This document shows positions 20,493 through 32,000 of a stretch of 64,000 bases of DNA, piece after piece. The stretch lies in the NCBI RefSeq assembly GCF_001667185.1, contig NZ_LZIC01000063.1, forward strand, positions 1 to 64,000, written 5' to 3'. The notes below the pieces were generated by a model, which ran no database searches, had not been told where the DNA came from, and saw only the letters and a list, made by a program, of their open reading frames with translations. Each line of letters starts with the position of its first letter. Position 1 is the stretch's first letter. Made by a program: the position numbers and the translations under genes. Source of the DNA: Mycobacterium sp. 852002-50816_SCH5313054-b. GTDB lineage: Bacteria; Actinomycetota; Actinomycetes; Mycobacteriales; Mycobacteriaceae.

Positions 20493-21397
20493 GCGAAGAC
20501 GTGGTGATCGGACCGCCGTCGAACCTGATCGTCGGGGTGATCAAGGCGATCCGCCCGCGACAATGGATGAAGAACGTGCTGGTCCTGGCCGCGCCGCTGA
20601 GTGCGGCCGGCCGCGGGCACCGCTACGACTACGGCCAACTCGGAATTCAGGTGGCGGTGGCCTTCGTGGTCTTCAGCCTGGCGGCCTCCGCGGTGTACCT
20701 GGTCAACGACGTGCGCGACGTCGAGGCCGACCGCGAGCATCCCACCAAGCGGTTCCGCCCGATCGCCGCCGGCGTGGTGCCCGAGTGGCTGGCCTACAGC
20801 CTGGCCGTCGTGCTCGCGGTGGTGTCGCTGAGCCTGGCCTGGTGGCTGACACCGAACCTGGCGCTGGTGATGGCGGTCTACATCGCGATGCAGCTGGCGT
20901 ACTGCTTCGGCCTCAAGCACCAGGCGGTGATGGACATCTGCATCGTGTCGTCGGCGTATCTGCTGCGGGCCATCGCCGGCGGTGCGGCCACCGATACCCG
21001 GCTGTCGCAGTGGTTTCTGTTGATGGCGGCGTTCGCGTCGCTGTTCATGGTGGCCGGCAAGCGCTACGCCGAGCTGCAGCTGGCCGAGCGCACCGGCGCG
21101 GCGATCCGCAAGGCGCTGGAGAGCTACACCAGCACCTATCTGCGGTTCGTCTGGACGATGTCGGCCACCGCGGTGGTGCTCTGCTACGGGCTGTGGGCGT
21201 TCGAGCGCGAACACGGCGAGGCGGGCTGGTTCGTGGTGTCGATGGTCCCGTTCACCATCGCGATCCTGCGCTACGCGGTCGACGTCGACGGCGGCCTGGC
21301 CGGGGAGCCCGAGGACATCGCCTTGCGTGACCGGGTGCTGCAGCTGTTGGCGCTGGCCTGGATCGCGACGGTTGGGGCCGCCGTTGCCTTCGGCTAG
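20489..21397 (+). CDS. ubiA: Decaprenyl-phosphate phosphoribosyltransferase
   Basis: 302 aa, the same length as Rv3806c, from the ATG at 20489 overlapping the preceding stop by ATGA. It is a UbiA-family prenyl-phosphate transferase with about nine membrane helices. The first Asp-rich motif NDVRDVEAD is followed by REHPTKRFRPIAAG, and the second polar motif appears around DVDGG near the C-terminus. It transfers 5-phosphoribose from PRPP to decaprenyl phosphate, the first committed step to the arabinose donor. Confidence 0.96.
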   Translation: MSEDVVIGPPSNLIVGVIKAIRPRQWMKNVLVLAAPLSAAGRGHRYDYGQLGIQVAVAFVVFSLAASAVYLVNDVRDVEADREHPTKRFRPIAAGVVPEWLAYSLAVVLAVVSLSLAWWLTPNLALVMAVYIAMQLAYCFGLKHQAVMDICIVSSAYLLRAIAGGAATDTRLSQWFLLMAAFASLFMVAGKRYAELQLAERTGAAIRKALESYTSTYLRFVWTMSATAVVLCYGLWAFEREHGEAGWFVVSMVPFTIAILRYAVDVDGGLAGEPEDIALRDRVLQLLALAWIATVGAAVAFG

Positions 21398-21485
21398 CCC
21401 CCAACTGAAGGCGCTGGGCGCGGGGGTGCTGCGCCGCCGCCCGGTGATCAGGCGGGCCGGCCGGCCGCTGTTCCCCTACGTCACC

Positions 21486-23360
21486 ATGGTGCGGGTCAGC
21501 CTGTGGCTCAGCGTGGTGGTGGTTGCCGTCCTGTTCGCGTGGGGCGCCTGGCAGCGACGCTGGATCGCCGACGACGGGCTGATCGTGCTGCGCACCGTGC
21601 GCAATTTGCTGGCCGGCAACGGGCCGGTCTTCAACGCCGGCGAGCGGGTCGAGGCGAACACCTCCACCGCGTGGACCTACCTGATGTATGCGGGCAGCTG
21701 GGTCGGCGGGCCGATGCGGATGGAGTACGTGGCGCTGGCGCTGGCCCTGACCCTTTCGGTGCTGGGCGTGGCCTTGTTGATGCTGGGCGCCGGCCGCCTC
21801 TACGCCCCGAGCCTGCGGGGCCGCAAGGCGATCCTGCTGCCCGCCGGGGCCCTGGTCTACATCGCGCTGCCGCCGGCGCGTGACTTTGCCACCTCCGGCC
21901 TGGAGAGCGGCCTGACGCTGGCCTATCTCGGGCTGCTGTGGTGGATGATGGTGTGCTGGGCGCAGCCGGTGCGGGGGCGTCCGGAACGGCCGGTGTTCAT
22001 CGGCGCGCTGGCCTTCGTCGCGGGGTTCAGCGTTCTCATCCGGCCCGACCTGGCGTTGATGGGCGGGCTGGCGCTGATCATGATGCTCATCGCCGCGCGC
22101 AACTGGCGGCGCCGCGCGCTGGTCGTAGTGGCCGGCGGATTCCTCCCGGTGGCCTACGAGATCTTCCGGATGGGCTACTACGGGCTGCTGGTCCCCGGGA
22201 CGGCCCTGGCCAAGGACGCGGCCGGCGACAAGTGGTCGCAGGGGATGATCTACCTGTCGAACTTCAACTCGCCGTATGCGGTGTGGGTGCCGGTGGTGCT
22301 GCTGTTGGCGCTCGGGGCGCTGTTGGTGGCCGCGCGGCGCCGCCGGTCGTTCCTTCGCCCCGTGCTCGCGCCCGATTACGGCCGCGTCGCCCGGGCGGTG
22401 CAGAGCCCGCCGGCGGTCGTTGCCTTCGTGGTCGTCAGCGGCCTGTTGCAGGGCTTCTACTGGATCCGGCAGGGCGGCGATTTCATGCACGCGAGAGTGT
22501 TGCTGGCGCCGCTATTTTGTTTGCTGGCACCGGTGGCAGTCATTCCGGTGGCCATTCCCGACGGCGCGGACTATTCGCGGGAGACCGGCAATTGGGTGGC
22601 CGGGGCCGCCGCCGCGCTGTGGCTCGGAATCGCCGGCTGGTCGCTGTGGGCAGCAAACTCCCCCGGGATGGGCGACGACGCCACCCACGTCACCTACTCG
22701 GGAATCGTCGACGAGCGCCGCTTCTACGCGCAGGCCACCGGGCGCGCGCATCCGCTGACCGCCGCGGACTACCTGGGCTACCCGAGGATGGCCGCCGTTC
22801 TGACGGCCCTCGACAACACCCCGGACGGGGCGTTGCTGCTGCCTTCCGGCAACTACATCCAGTGGGACCTGGTGCCCATGCTGCAGCCCCCGCCCGGGGA
22901 CGCCAAGGCGCCGCAAAAGCCCCAGCACACGGTGTTTTTCACCAACCTGGGCATGCTCGGCATGAACGTCGGCCTCGACGTCAGGGTGATCGACCAGATC
23001 GGTCTGGCAAACCCATTGGCCCAGCACACCGAGCGGTTGAAGCATGGCCGGATCGGGCACGACAAGAACCTCTTCCCGGACTGGGTGATCGCCGACGGTC
23101 CCTGGGTCAAGCTCTATCCGGGCGTTCCGGGCTACTTGGACGTGAATTGGATTGCCCAGGCCGTGGCGGCCCTGAAATGTCCCGAGACCCAGGCGGTGCT
23201 CAGCTCGGTGCGTGCCCCAATGACCTTGCACCGCTTCGTCTCCAACGTCGTGCACTCCTTCGAGTTCACCAAGTACCGAATCGATCGCGTTCCGCGCTAC
23301 GAGCTCGCGCGGTGCGGGTTGCCGGTGCCGGAGGCGATCCCCCCGCCTCCGCGCGAGTAG
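21486..23360 (+). CDS. aftB: Terminal beta-1,2-arabinofuranosyltransferase AftB
   Basis: 624 aa from the ATG at 21486; M. tuberculosis AftB is about 627 aa and begins with the same VRVSLWLS. The frame is open further up, with TTG 21384 and GTG 21426, so a longer N-terminus cannot be excluded. It is a GT-C protein with about ten membrane helices in the first 400 residues, the acidic catalytic motif WIADDGLIVLR near the N-terminus, and a C-terminal periplasmic domain. It caps arabinan with beta-1,2 arabinofuranose, the site that carries mycolates. Confidence 0.93.
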   Translation: MVRVSLWLSVVVVAVLFAWGAWQRRWIADDGLIVLRTVRNLLAGNGPVFNAGERVEANTSTAWTYLMYAGSWVGGPMRMEYVALALALTLSVLGVALLMLGAGRLYAPSLRGRKAILLPAGALVYIALPPARDFATSGLESGLTLAYLGLLWWMMVCWAQPVRGRPERPVFIGALAFVAGFSVLIRPDLALMGGLALIMMLIAARNWRRRALVVVAGGFLPVAYEIFRMGYYGLLVPGTALAKDAAGDKWSQGMIYLSNFNSPYAVWVPVVLLLALGALLVAARRRRSFLRPVLAPDYGRVARAVQSPPAVVAFVVVSGLLQGFYWIRQGGDFMHARVLLAPLFCLLAPVAVIPVAIPDGADYSRETGNWVAGAAAALWLGIAGWSLWAANSPGMGDDATHVTYSGIVDERRFYAQATGRAHPLTAADYLGYPRMAAVLTALDNTPDGALLLPSGNYIQWDLVPMLQPPPGDAKAPQKPQHTVFFTNLGMLGMNVGLDVRVIDQIGLANPLAQHTERLKHGRIGHDKNLFPDWVIADGPWVKLYPGVPGYLDVNWIAQAVAALKCPETQAVLSSVRAPMTLHRFVSNVVHSFEFTKYRIDRVPRYELARCGLPVPEAIPPPPRE

Positions 23361-24750
<1,390 letters not shown>

Positions 24751-24768
24751 ACACACCAGCAATGCGAT

Positions 24769-24802
24769 TAGCGGCGGGCGCCTTTCGGGGTTCCCGCCGC
24801 TA
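24769..24802 (+). terminator. Terminator after fbpA
   Basis: TAGCGGCGGG and CCCGCCGCTA form a perfect 10-bp stem with a 14-base loop, starting 18 bases after the fbpA stop and followed by GTTGTTTG. It separates fbpA from fbpD. Confidence 0.85.
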
Positions 24803-24901
24803 GTTGTTTGCAGCCTGTGTGATCTGTTTCACTACCCGCGGGACGGGACGCTTGCGTCGCTGGCTAATGTGCAGACAGCGACTAGACGATGGAGGGTGGA
24901 C

Positions 24902-25789
24902 ATGAGGGTCGTGCGGGGTCTGTCAACGTTGCTGTTGGGCCTGGTTCTGGCCCTGGGGATGGGGGGTCCCCTCGGGAAGGCCCGCGCGGCGGGGTTCGAG
25001 AGCCTGATGGTTCCGTCCGCGGCGATGGGCCGTGACATCCCGGTGGCCTTCCTGGCGGGCGGTCCGCACATGGTGGTGCTGCTGGATGCGTTCGACGCCG
25101 CACCGGACGTCAGCAACTGGGTCACCGCCGGCAACGCGATGAACACGCTGGCCGGCAAGGGCATTTCGGTCGCGGCGCCCGCGGGCGGCGCGTACAGCAT
25201 GTACACCAACTGGGAGAACGACGGCAGCAAGCAGTGGGACACCTTCCTGTCCAGCGAGCTGCCCAACTGGCTGGCCGCCAACAAGGGCCTGGCGCCCGGC
25301 GGCCACGCCGCCGTCGGCGCCTCCCAGGGCGGCTACGGGGCGATGGCGCTGGCCGCCTTCCACCCCGACCGCTACGGCTTCGCCGGCTCGCTGTCCGGGT
25401 TCCTGTACCCGTCGAACACCACGACGAACGGTGCGATCCTGGCCGGCCTGCAGCAATTCGGTGGCGTCGACGGCAACGGCATGTGGGGAGCACCCCAGCT
25501 GGGCCGGTGGAAGTGGCACGACCCCTGGGTGCACGCCGCGCTGCTGGCGCAGAACAACACCCGCGTATGGGTCTTCAGCCCGACCACCGACGCCGCCAGC
25601 GATCCCGCCGCCATGATCGGCCAGGCCGGCGAGGCGATGGGCAACAGCCGGATGTTCTACCAGCAGTACCGCAGCAACGGCGGCCACAACGGCCACTTCG
25701 ACTTCCCGGGCGGCGGTGACAACGGCTGGGGCACGTGGTCGGGGCAGCTCGGAGCCATGTCGGGCGACATCGTCGGGGCGATCCGCTAG
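24902..25789 (+). CDS. fbpD: Antigen-85-related secreted protein FbpD/MPT51
   Basis: 295 aa (M. tuberculosis 299) with a signal peptide over residues 1-31. The fold is that of antigen 85, but with only part of the triad. The nucleophile elbow reads GASQGGYG with Ser141, whereas I recall Ala in M. tuberculosis MPT51. The region equivalent to the catalytic Glu reads GQAGEAMG and aligns Ala to it, and the His segment reads GDNGWGTW without His. Mycolyltransferase activity is therefore unlikely; binding of carbohydrate or fibronectin is the usual proposal. Confidence 0.94.
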   Translation: MRVVRGLSTLLLGLVLALGMGGPLGKARAAGFESLMVPSAAMGRDIPVAFLAGGPHMVVLLDAFDAAPDVSNWVTAGNAMNTLAGKGISVAAPAGGAYSMYTNWENDGSKQWDTFLSSELPNWLAANKGLAPGGHAAVGASQGGYGAMALAAFHPDRYGFAGSLSGFLYPSNTTTNGAILAGLQQFGGVDGNGMWGAPQLGRWKWHDPWVHAALLAQNNTRVWVFSPTTDAASDPAAMIGQAGEAMGNSRMFYQQYRSNGGHNGHFDFPGGGDNGWGTWSGQLGAMSGDIVGAIR

Positions 25790-25885
25790 TCCAAACGCCG
25801 GTACCGTGTAGGGAGCGCAGCAGAGGGCGGGACGGTCGCTTCCTGGTATCGAGCTGCGATCGACCGACTCTGCCAGCAGGAGAAC

Positions 25886-26896
25886 ATGACCACGAGCGCG
25901 CGGCGTAACCGCCACCGGACCCTCGCCTGGATCGCCGCCCTTGCGGTGGCCGGCGTCGTGTTGTTGGTCATCGTGGCCGTGGTGATGCTGCTGCGCGGCC
26001 CCAAGTCACCGCCCAGCGCGGTGCCGCCCGGCATCCTGCCGCCGACCTCCACGACGACGCACCCGCACAAGCCGCGGCCCGCTTCCCAGGACGCGTCGTG
26101 CCCCGATGTGCAACTGATCAACGTGCCGGGCACGTGGGAGTCCGCCCCGCAGGACGATCCACTCAACCCGGCGCAGTTCCCGAATGCGTTGCTGCACAAG
26201 GTGACCGCGGAAATCTCCCAGCAATTCCCCTCCTCCCGCGTGCAGACGTTCACCACCCCCTATACGGCGCAGTTCCACAATCCGTTGAGCGGCGACACGC
26301 AGATGCCCTACAACGACAGCCGGGCCGAAGGCACCCGCGCGACCGTGCAGGCGATGACGGACATGAACAACAAGTGCCCGCTGACCAGCTACGTGCTGAT
26401 GGGGTTCTCGCAGGGCGCGGTGATCATCGGTGACATCGCCAGCGACATCGGCAACGGCCGGGGGCCCGTCGACGACGACCTGGTGCTCGGTGTGACGTTG
26501 ATCGCCGACGGCCGCCGCCAGGACGGGGTCGGCAACGACATCGGGCCCAACCCGCCCGGCGAGGGCGCCGAGATCACCCTGCACGAGGTGCCGGTGTTAT
26601 CCGGCCTCGGCCTGACCATGACCGGTGCCCGGCCGGGCGGTTTCGGCGCGCTGAACAGCAAAACGAACGAGATCTGTGCGCCCGGTGACCTCATCTGCGC
26701 CGCGCCGAATGAGGCGTTTAGCGTGGCCAAGCTGCCGGAGACCTTGAACACCCTGGCCGGCGGCGCGGGCCAACCCGTCCACGCGCTGTACGCCACGACC
26801 GAGTTCTGGAACCTGGACGGGGCGGCCGCGACCGACTGGACGCTGAATTGGGCCCGCGGCGTGATCGAGAACGCGCCGCACCCCAAACATGGGTGA
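25886..26896 (+). CDS. Cutinase-like cell-wall lipase/thioesterase (Rv3802c-type)
   Basis: 336 aa, the same length as Rv3802c. An N-terminal membrane anchor (about residues 12-36) precedes a Pro-rich linker and a cutinase fold. The nucleophile is Ser175 in MGFSQGAVI. Essential homologues hydrolyse phospholipids and thioesters in the envelope. The gene lies between the antigen 85 pair and fadD32, so a role linked to mycolate metabolism is inferred from position. It has its own 96-bp upstream spacer. Confidence 0.93.
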   Translation: MTTSARRNRHRTLAWIAALAVAGVVLLVIVAVVMLLRGPKSPPSAVPPGILPPTSTTTHPHKPRPASQDASCPDVQLINVPGTWESAPQDDPLNPAQFPNALLHKVTAEISQQFPSSRVQTFTTPYTAQFHNPLSGDTQMPYNDSRAEGTRATVQAMTDMNNKCPLTSYVLMGFSQGAVIIGDIASDIGNGRGPVDDDLVLGVTLIADGRRQDGVGNDIGPNPPGEGAEITLHEVPVLSGLGLTMTGARPGGFGALNSKTNEICAPGDLICAAPNEAFSVAKLPETLNTLAGGAGQPVHALYATTEFWNLDGAAATDWTLNWARGVIENAPHPKHG

Positions 26897-26974
26897 CACC
26901 CCCGCGACCTAGGCGAATCCGTGACGCGATCGGCGGTACCTTGTGATTTGGTCTGCCGGGAGGCGGCACTTAAC

Positions 26975-26993
26975 ATTAAGAGAAAATTAAGAG
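26975..26993. promoter_or_regulatory. Direct repeat in fadD32 promoter region
   Basis: ATTAAGAG occurs twice with an 11-base period (26975-26982 and 26986-26993), in an unusually AT-rich patch 150 bases before the fadD32 ATG. One helical turn between copies fits a response-regulator-type site. A perfect palindrome, TTGCGGCCGCAA, lies just downstream at 27008-27019. Confidence 0.45.
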
Positions 26994-27142
26994 CAATTAG
27001 AACTTCGTTGCGGCCGCAAGGACCGGCGCTCCCGAGCGCGGGCCGTTCAAAGCCGGCTCGTGTATAGAGGACCCGTCGGCGCAGCCGGCAGCAGAGCGGT
27101 CGGCCACGCCGACCGACACAGGTTGTGACAGGAGAGGGCGGC

Positions 27143-29035
27143 ATGGCGTACCACAACCCGTTTATCGTCAACGGAAGAATCAAGTTCCCGGAGAACACGA
27201 ACCTGGTTCGTCACGTTGAGAAGTGGGCGAAGGTTCGCGGTGACAAGCTGGCCTATCGATTCCTGGACTACTCCACCGAGCGAGACGGTGTCGAGCGCGA
27301 CATCTCGTGGTCCGACTTCAGCGCCCGCAACCGCGCCATAGGGGCCCGCCTGCAGCAGGTCACCCAGCCCGGCGACCGCATCGCCATCCTGTGCCCGCAG
27401 AACCTGGACTACCTCGTCGCCTTCTTCGGCACGCTCTACTCCGGCCGCATCGCGGTGCCGCTGTTCGACCCGGCCGAGCCGGGTCACGTCGGCCGTTTGC
27501 ACGCCGTGCTCGACGACTGCACGCCCTCGACCATCCTGACCACGACCGACGCCGCCGAAGGCGTCCGCAAGTTCATCCGGTCACGGACGGCCAAGGAGCG
27601 GCCCCGCGTCATCGCCGTCGACGCGGTGCCCACCGAGGTCGCCTCCACCTGGCAGGAGCCCGAGGCCGATGAGAGCACCATCGCCTACCTGCAGTACACC
27701 TCCGGCTCCACCCGAACACCGACGGGCGTGCAGATCACTCACCTGAACCTGCCCACCAACGTGCTGCAGACGCTGGTCGCCCTGGAGGGCGCCGAAGGCG
27801 ACCGCGGCCTGTCCTGGCTTCCGTTCTTCCATGACATGGGCCTGATCACCGCGCTGTGCGCCCCGGTGCTCGGCCAGAGCTTCACCTTCATGACGCCCGC
27901 CGCGTTCGTGCGCCGGCCCGGTCGCTGGATCCGCGAACTCGCGCGGAAGCCCGGTGAAACGGGCGGCGTCTTCTCCGCGGCCCCGAACTTTGCGTTCGAG
28001 CACGCCGCGGTGCGCGGCGTGCCCCGCGACGACGAGCCACCGCTGGACCTGAGCAACGTCAAGGGCATCCTCAACGGCAGCGAGCCGGTCTCACCGGCGT
28101 CGATGCGCAAGTTCTACGAAGCCTTCAAGCCCTACGGTTTGAAGGACACCGCGATCAAGCCGTCCTACGGTCTGGCCGAGGCCACGCTGTTCGTCTCGAC
28201 CACCCCGGGCGACGAGCCGCCGACGGTCATCCACGTCGACCGGGACGAGCTGAACAACCAACGCTTCGTCGAGGTGGCCCCCGACGCGCCGAACGCCGTC
28301 GCGCAGGTTTCCGCCGGCAAGATCGGGGTCGACGAATGGGCGGTGATCGTCGATGCCGACTCGGCCAGCGAGCTGCCGGACGGGCAGATCGGCGAGATCT
28401 GGTTGCATGGCAACAACCTCGGGGTCGGCTACTGGGGCAAGGAGGAAGAGACCTCCGAAGTCTTCAAAAACATCCTCAAGTCCAGGGTCCCGGAGTCGCA
28501 CGCCGAGGGGGCCCCCGATGACGGGTTGTGGGTGCGCACCGGCGACTACGGCACCTACCACAATGGCCACCTCTATATAGCGGGCCGGATCAAGGACCTG
28601 GTCATCATCGACGGCCGTAACCACTACCCCCAAGACCTGGAGTACACGGCGCAGGAATCCACCAAGGCGTTGCGGGTCGGCTACGTGGCGGCCTTCTCCG
28701 TTCCGGCCAACCAGCTGCCGCAGGTGGTGTTCGACAACCCGCACGTGGGGCTCAAGTTCGATCTGGAGGACACCTCCGAGCAATTGGTGATCGTCGGGGA
28801 ACGCGCGGCCGGTACGCACAAGCTCGACCACCAGCCCATCACCGACGACATCCGGGCGGCCATCGCCGTGGGGCACGGGGTGACGGTGCGCGACGTTCTG
28901 CTGGTGCAGGCCGGCACCATCCCGCGTACGTCCAGCGGCAAGATCGGGCGGCGCGCCTGCCGCGCCGCCTACCTCGATGGAAGCCTGCGCAGCGGCATCG
29001 GTTCCCCGACCGCCTTCGCCGGCGCTAACGACTGA
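27143..29035 (+). CDS. fadD32: Long-chain fatty acyl-AMP ligase FadD32
   Basis: 630 aa (M. tuberculosis 637), starting at an ATG after GGAGAGGG; an earlier GTG at 27125 is less likely. The adenylate-forming signature is [13 protein letters not shown] and the C-terminal lysine region is [11 protein letters not shown]. It activates the meromycolic acid as an acyl-adenylate and loads it on the N-terminal ACP of Pks13. The AMP-ligase-type insertion expected of FAAL proteins is in the C-terminal part. pks13 begins 10 bases after its stop. Confidence 0.97.
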   Translation: MAYHNPFIVNGRIKFPENTNLVRHVEKWAKVRGDKLAYRFLDYSTERDGVERDISWSDFSARNRAIGARLQQVTQPGDRIAILCPQNLDYLVAFFGTLYSGRIAVPLFDPAEPGHVGRLHAVLDDCTPSTILTTTDAAEGVRKFIRSRTAKERPRVIAVDAVPTEVASTWQEPEADESTIAYLQYTSGSTRTPTGVQITHLNLPTNVLQTLVALEGAEGDRGLSWLPFFHDMGLITALCAPVLGQSFTFMTPAAFVRRPGRWIRELARKPGETGGVFSAAPNFAFEHAAVRGVPRDDEPPLDLSNVKGILNGSEPVSPASMRKFYEAFKPYGLKDTAIKPSYGLAEATLFVSTTPGDEPPTVIHVDRDELNNQRFVEVAPDAPNAVAQVSAGKIGVDEWAVIVDADSASELPDGQIGEIWLHGNNLGVGYWGKEEETSEVFKNILKSRVPESHAEGAPDDGLWVRTGDYGTYHNGHLYIAGRIKDLVIIDGRNHYPQDLEYTAQESTKALRVGYVAAFSVPANQLPQVVFDNPHVGLKFDLEDTSEQLVIVGERAAGTHKLDHQPITDDIRAAIAVGHGVTVRDVLLVQAGTIPRTSSGKIGRRACRAAYLDGSLRSGIGSPTAFAGAND

Positions 29036-29045
29036 ACCAGGAACC

Positions 29046-32000
29046 ATGGCTGATATAGAAGACCCCCAGGACCAGCAGGAGAACCTGCCCGCCAAGAAGA
29101 CCGACGTGACGGTCCCCGAGATGCGCCAGTGGCTGCGCAACTACGTGGCCAAGGCGACCGGGCAATCGCCGGATTCGATCGACGAGTCGGTGCCGATGGT
29201 CGAGCTGGGGCTGTCTTCGCGCGACGCCGTGGCGATGGCCGCCGACATCGAGGACTTGACCGGTGTCACCCTGTCGGTCGCGGTGGCTTTCCAGCATCCG
29301 ACCATCGAATCGCTGGCGACCCGGATCATCGAGGGCGAACCCGAAAGGCCCGACGACGACGTCGACATCGTCGACTGGTCGCGCAACGGGCCCGCGGAGC
29401 GCGTCGACATCGCGATCGTGGGCCTGTCCACCCGGCTGCCCGGCGACATGAACACCCCCGACGAAACCTGGCAGGCCCTGATCGCGGGCCGCGACGCCAT
29501 CACCGACCTGCCCGAGGGCCGCTGGTCGGAATTCCTCGAGGAGCCGCGGCTGGCCGAGCGGGTCGCGAAGGCCCGCACCCGCGGCGGGTATCTGAAGGAC
29601 ATCAAGGGCTTCGACTCCGAGTTCTTCGCCGTCGCGAAGACCGAGGCCGACAACATCGACCCGCAGCAGCGGATGGCGCTGGAGTTGACCTGGGAGGCGC
29701 TGGAGCACGCCCGCATCCCGGCGTCCAGCCTGCGCGGCGGGTCCGTCGGCGTGTACGTCGGCGTCTCCAACCACGACTACGGATTCCTGGCGATCTCGGA
29801 CCCGACCGTCGCGCACCCCTACGCGATCACCGGCAACGCGATGTCGGTCATCGCCAACCGGGTGTCGTACTTCTACGACTTCCGCGGACCCTCGGTCGCG
29901 GTCGACACCGCGTGCTCGAGTTCGCTGGTGGCGGTCCACCAGGCCGTGCAGGCGCTGCGCAACCGGGAAGCCGACGTCGCCGTTGCCGGCGGTGTCAACG
30001 CGTTGCTCACGCCCGCGGTGACGCTCGGTTTCGACGAGATCGGCGCGGTGCTGGCCCCCGACGGCCGGATCAAGTCGTTCTCCTCGGACGCCGACGGCTA
30101 CACCCGCTCCGAGGGCGGCGGCATGGTGGTGCTCAAGCGGGTCGACGACGCCCGCCGCGACGGGGACCAGATCCTCGCCGTGATCGCCGGTAGCGCGGTC
30201 AATCACGACGGCCGGTCCAACGGCCTGATCGCGCCCAACCAGGACGCGCAGGCCGACGTGCTGCGCCGGGCGTACAAGGACGCCGGGATCGATCCGCGCA
30301 CCGTCGACTACATCGAGGCGCACGGCACCGGGACGGTCCTGGGCGACCCGATCGAGGCCGAGGCGCTGGGCCGCGTGATCGGCCGGGGACGTCCCGCCGA
30401 TCGGCCGGCGCTGCTGGGCGCGGTGAAAACCAATGTGGGCCACATGGAGTCGGCGGCCGGCGCGGCCAGCCTGGCCAAGGTGGTGCTGGCGTTGCAGCAC
30501 GACAAGCTGCCGCCGTCGATCAACTACGCCGGACCGAGCCCGTACATCGACTTCGACGGGATGCGGTTGAAGGTCGTCGACCAGGCCTCCGACTGGCCGC
30601 GCTACGGCGGCTACGCCCTGGCCGGGGTGTCGAGCTTCGGCTTCGGCGGCGCCAACGCACACGTGGTGGTGCGCGAGGTCCTGCCGCGCGACGTCGTCGA
30701 AAAGGAGCCCGAGCCCAAACCCGAGGTGAAGGTCGCCGCCGAAGCGGCCGAGGCGGCCGAGGCGCCCACCTTCGAGGGCCACTCGCTGCGGTTCGACGAC
30801 TTCGGCAACATCCTCAGCGACACGCCCGAGGCCGAAGAGGACGAGCCCGACCTGCCGGAGGTGACGGAAGAGGCGCTGAGCCTCAAAGAGGCCGCGCTGG
30901 CAGAGCTTGCGGCGCAAGAGGAAGCCGAAGGTCCCGCTAAGCCACTGATCCCGTTGGCGGTGTCGGCGTTCCTGACGTCCCGCAAGAAGGCCGCGGCCGC
31001 CGAGCTCGCGGACTGGATGGAAAGCCCCGAGGGGCAGGCGTCGTCGCTGGAATCGATCGGCCGGTCGCTGTCGCGCCGCAACCACGGGCGCTCCCGCGCG
31101 GTGGTGCTGGCGCACGACCACGACGAGGCGATCAAGGGGCTGCGGGCCGTCGCCGAGGGCAAGCAGCGGCCGAACGTGTTCAGCGCCGACGGGCCGGTGA
31201 GCAGCGGCCCGGTGTGGGTGCTGGCCGGATTCGGCGCGCAGCACCGCAAGATGGGCAAGAGCCTGTACCTGCGTGACGCGGTCTTCGCCCAGTGGATCGA
31301 GAAGGTCGACGCGCTGGTCCAGGACGAGCTGGGCTATTCGGTGCTCGAACTGATCCTCGACGATTCGCAGGACTACGGCATCGAGACCACCCAGGTCACC
31401 ATCTTCGCCATCCAGATCGCGCTGGGCGAGCTGCTCAAGCATCACGGCGCCAAGCCCGCCGCGGTGGTCGGCCAGTCGCTGGGCGAGGCCGCGTCGGCCT
31501 ACTTCGCCGGCGGCCTGTCGCTGCGCGACGCCACCCGGGCCATCTGCTCGCGCTCGCATCTGATGGGCGAGGGCGAGGCGATGCTGTTCGGCGAGTACAT
31601 CCGACTGATGGCTTTGGTGGAGTACTCCGCCGAGGAGATCAAGACGGTGTTCTCCGACTTCCCCGACCTGGAGGTGTGCGTCTACGCCGCGCCCACTCAG
31701 ACGGTCATCGGCGGCCCGCCCGAGCAGGTGGACGCGATCATCGCCCGCGCGGAATCCGAGGGCAAGTTCGCCCGCAAGTTCCAGACCAAGGGCGCCAGCC
31801 ACACCTCGCAGATGGACCCGCTGCTCGGCGAGCTCGCGGCGGAGCTGCAGGGCATCAAGCCGATGAGCCCCACCTGCGGGATCTACTCGACCGTGCATGA
31901 GGGCAGCTACATCAAGCCCGGCGGCGAGCCGATCCACGACGTGGACTACTGGAAGAAGGGCCTGCGGCACAGCGTCTACTTCACCCACGGGATCCGCAAC

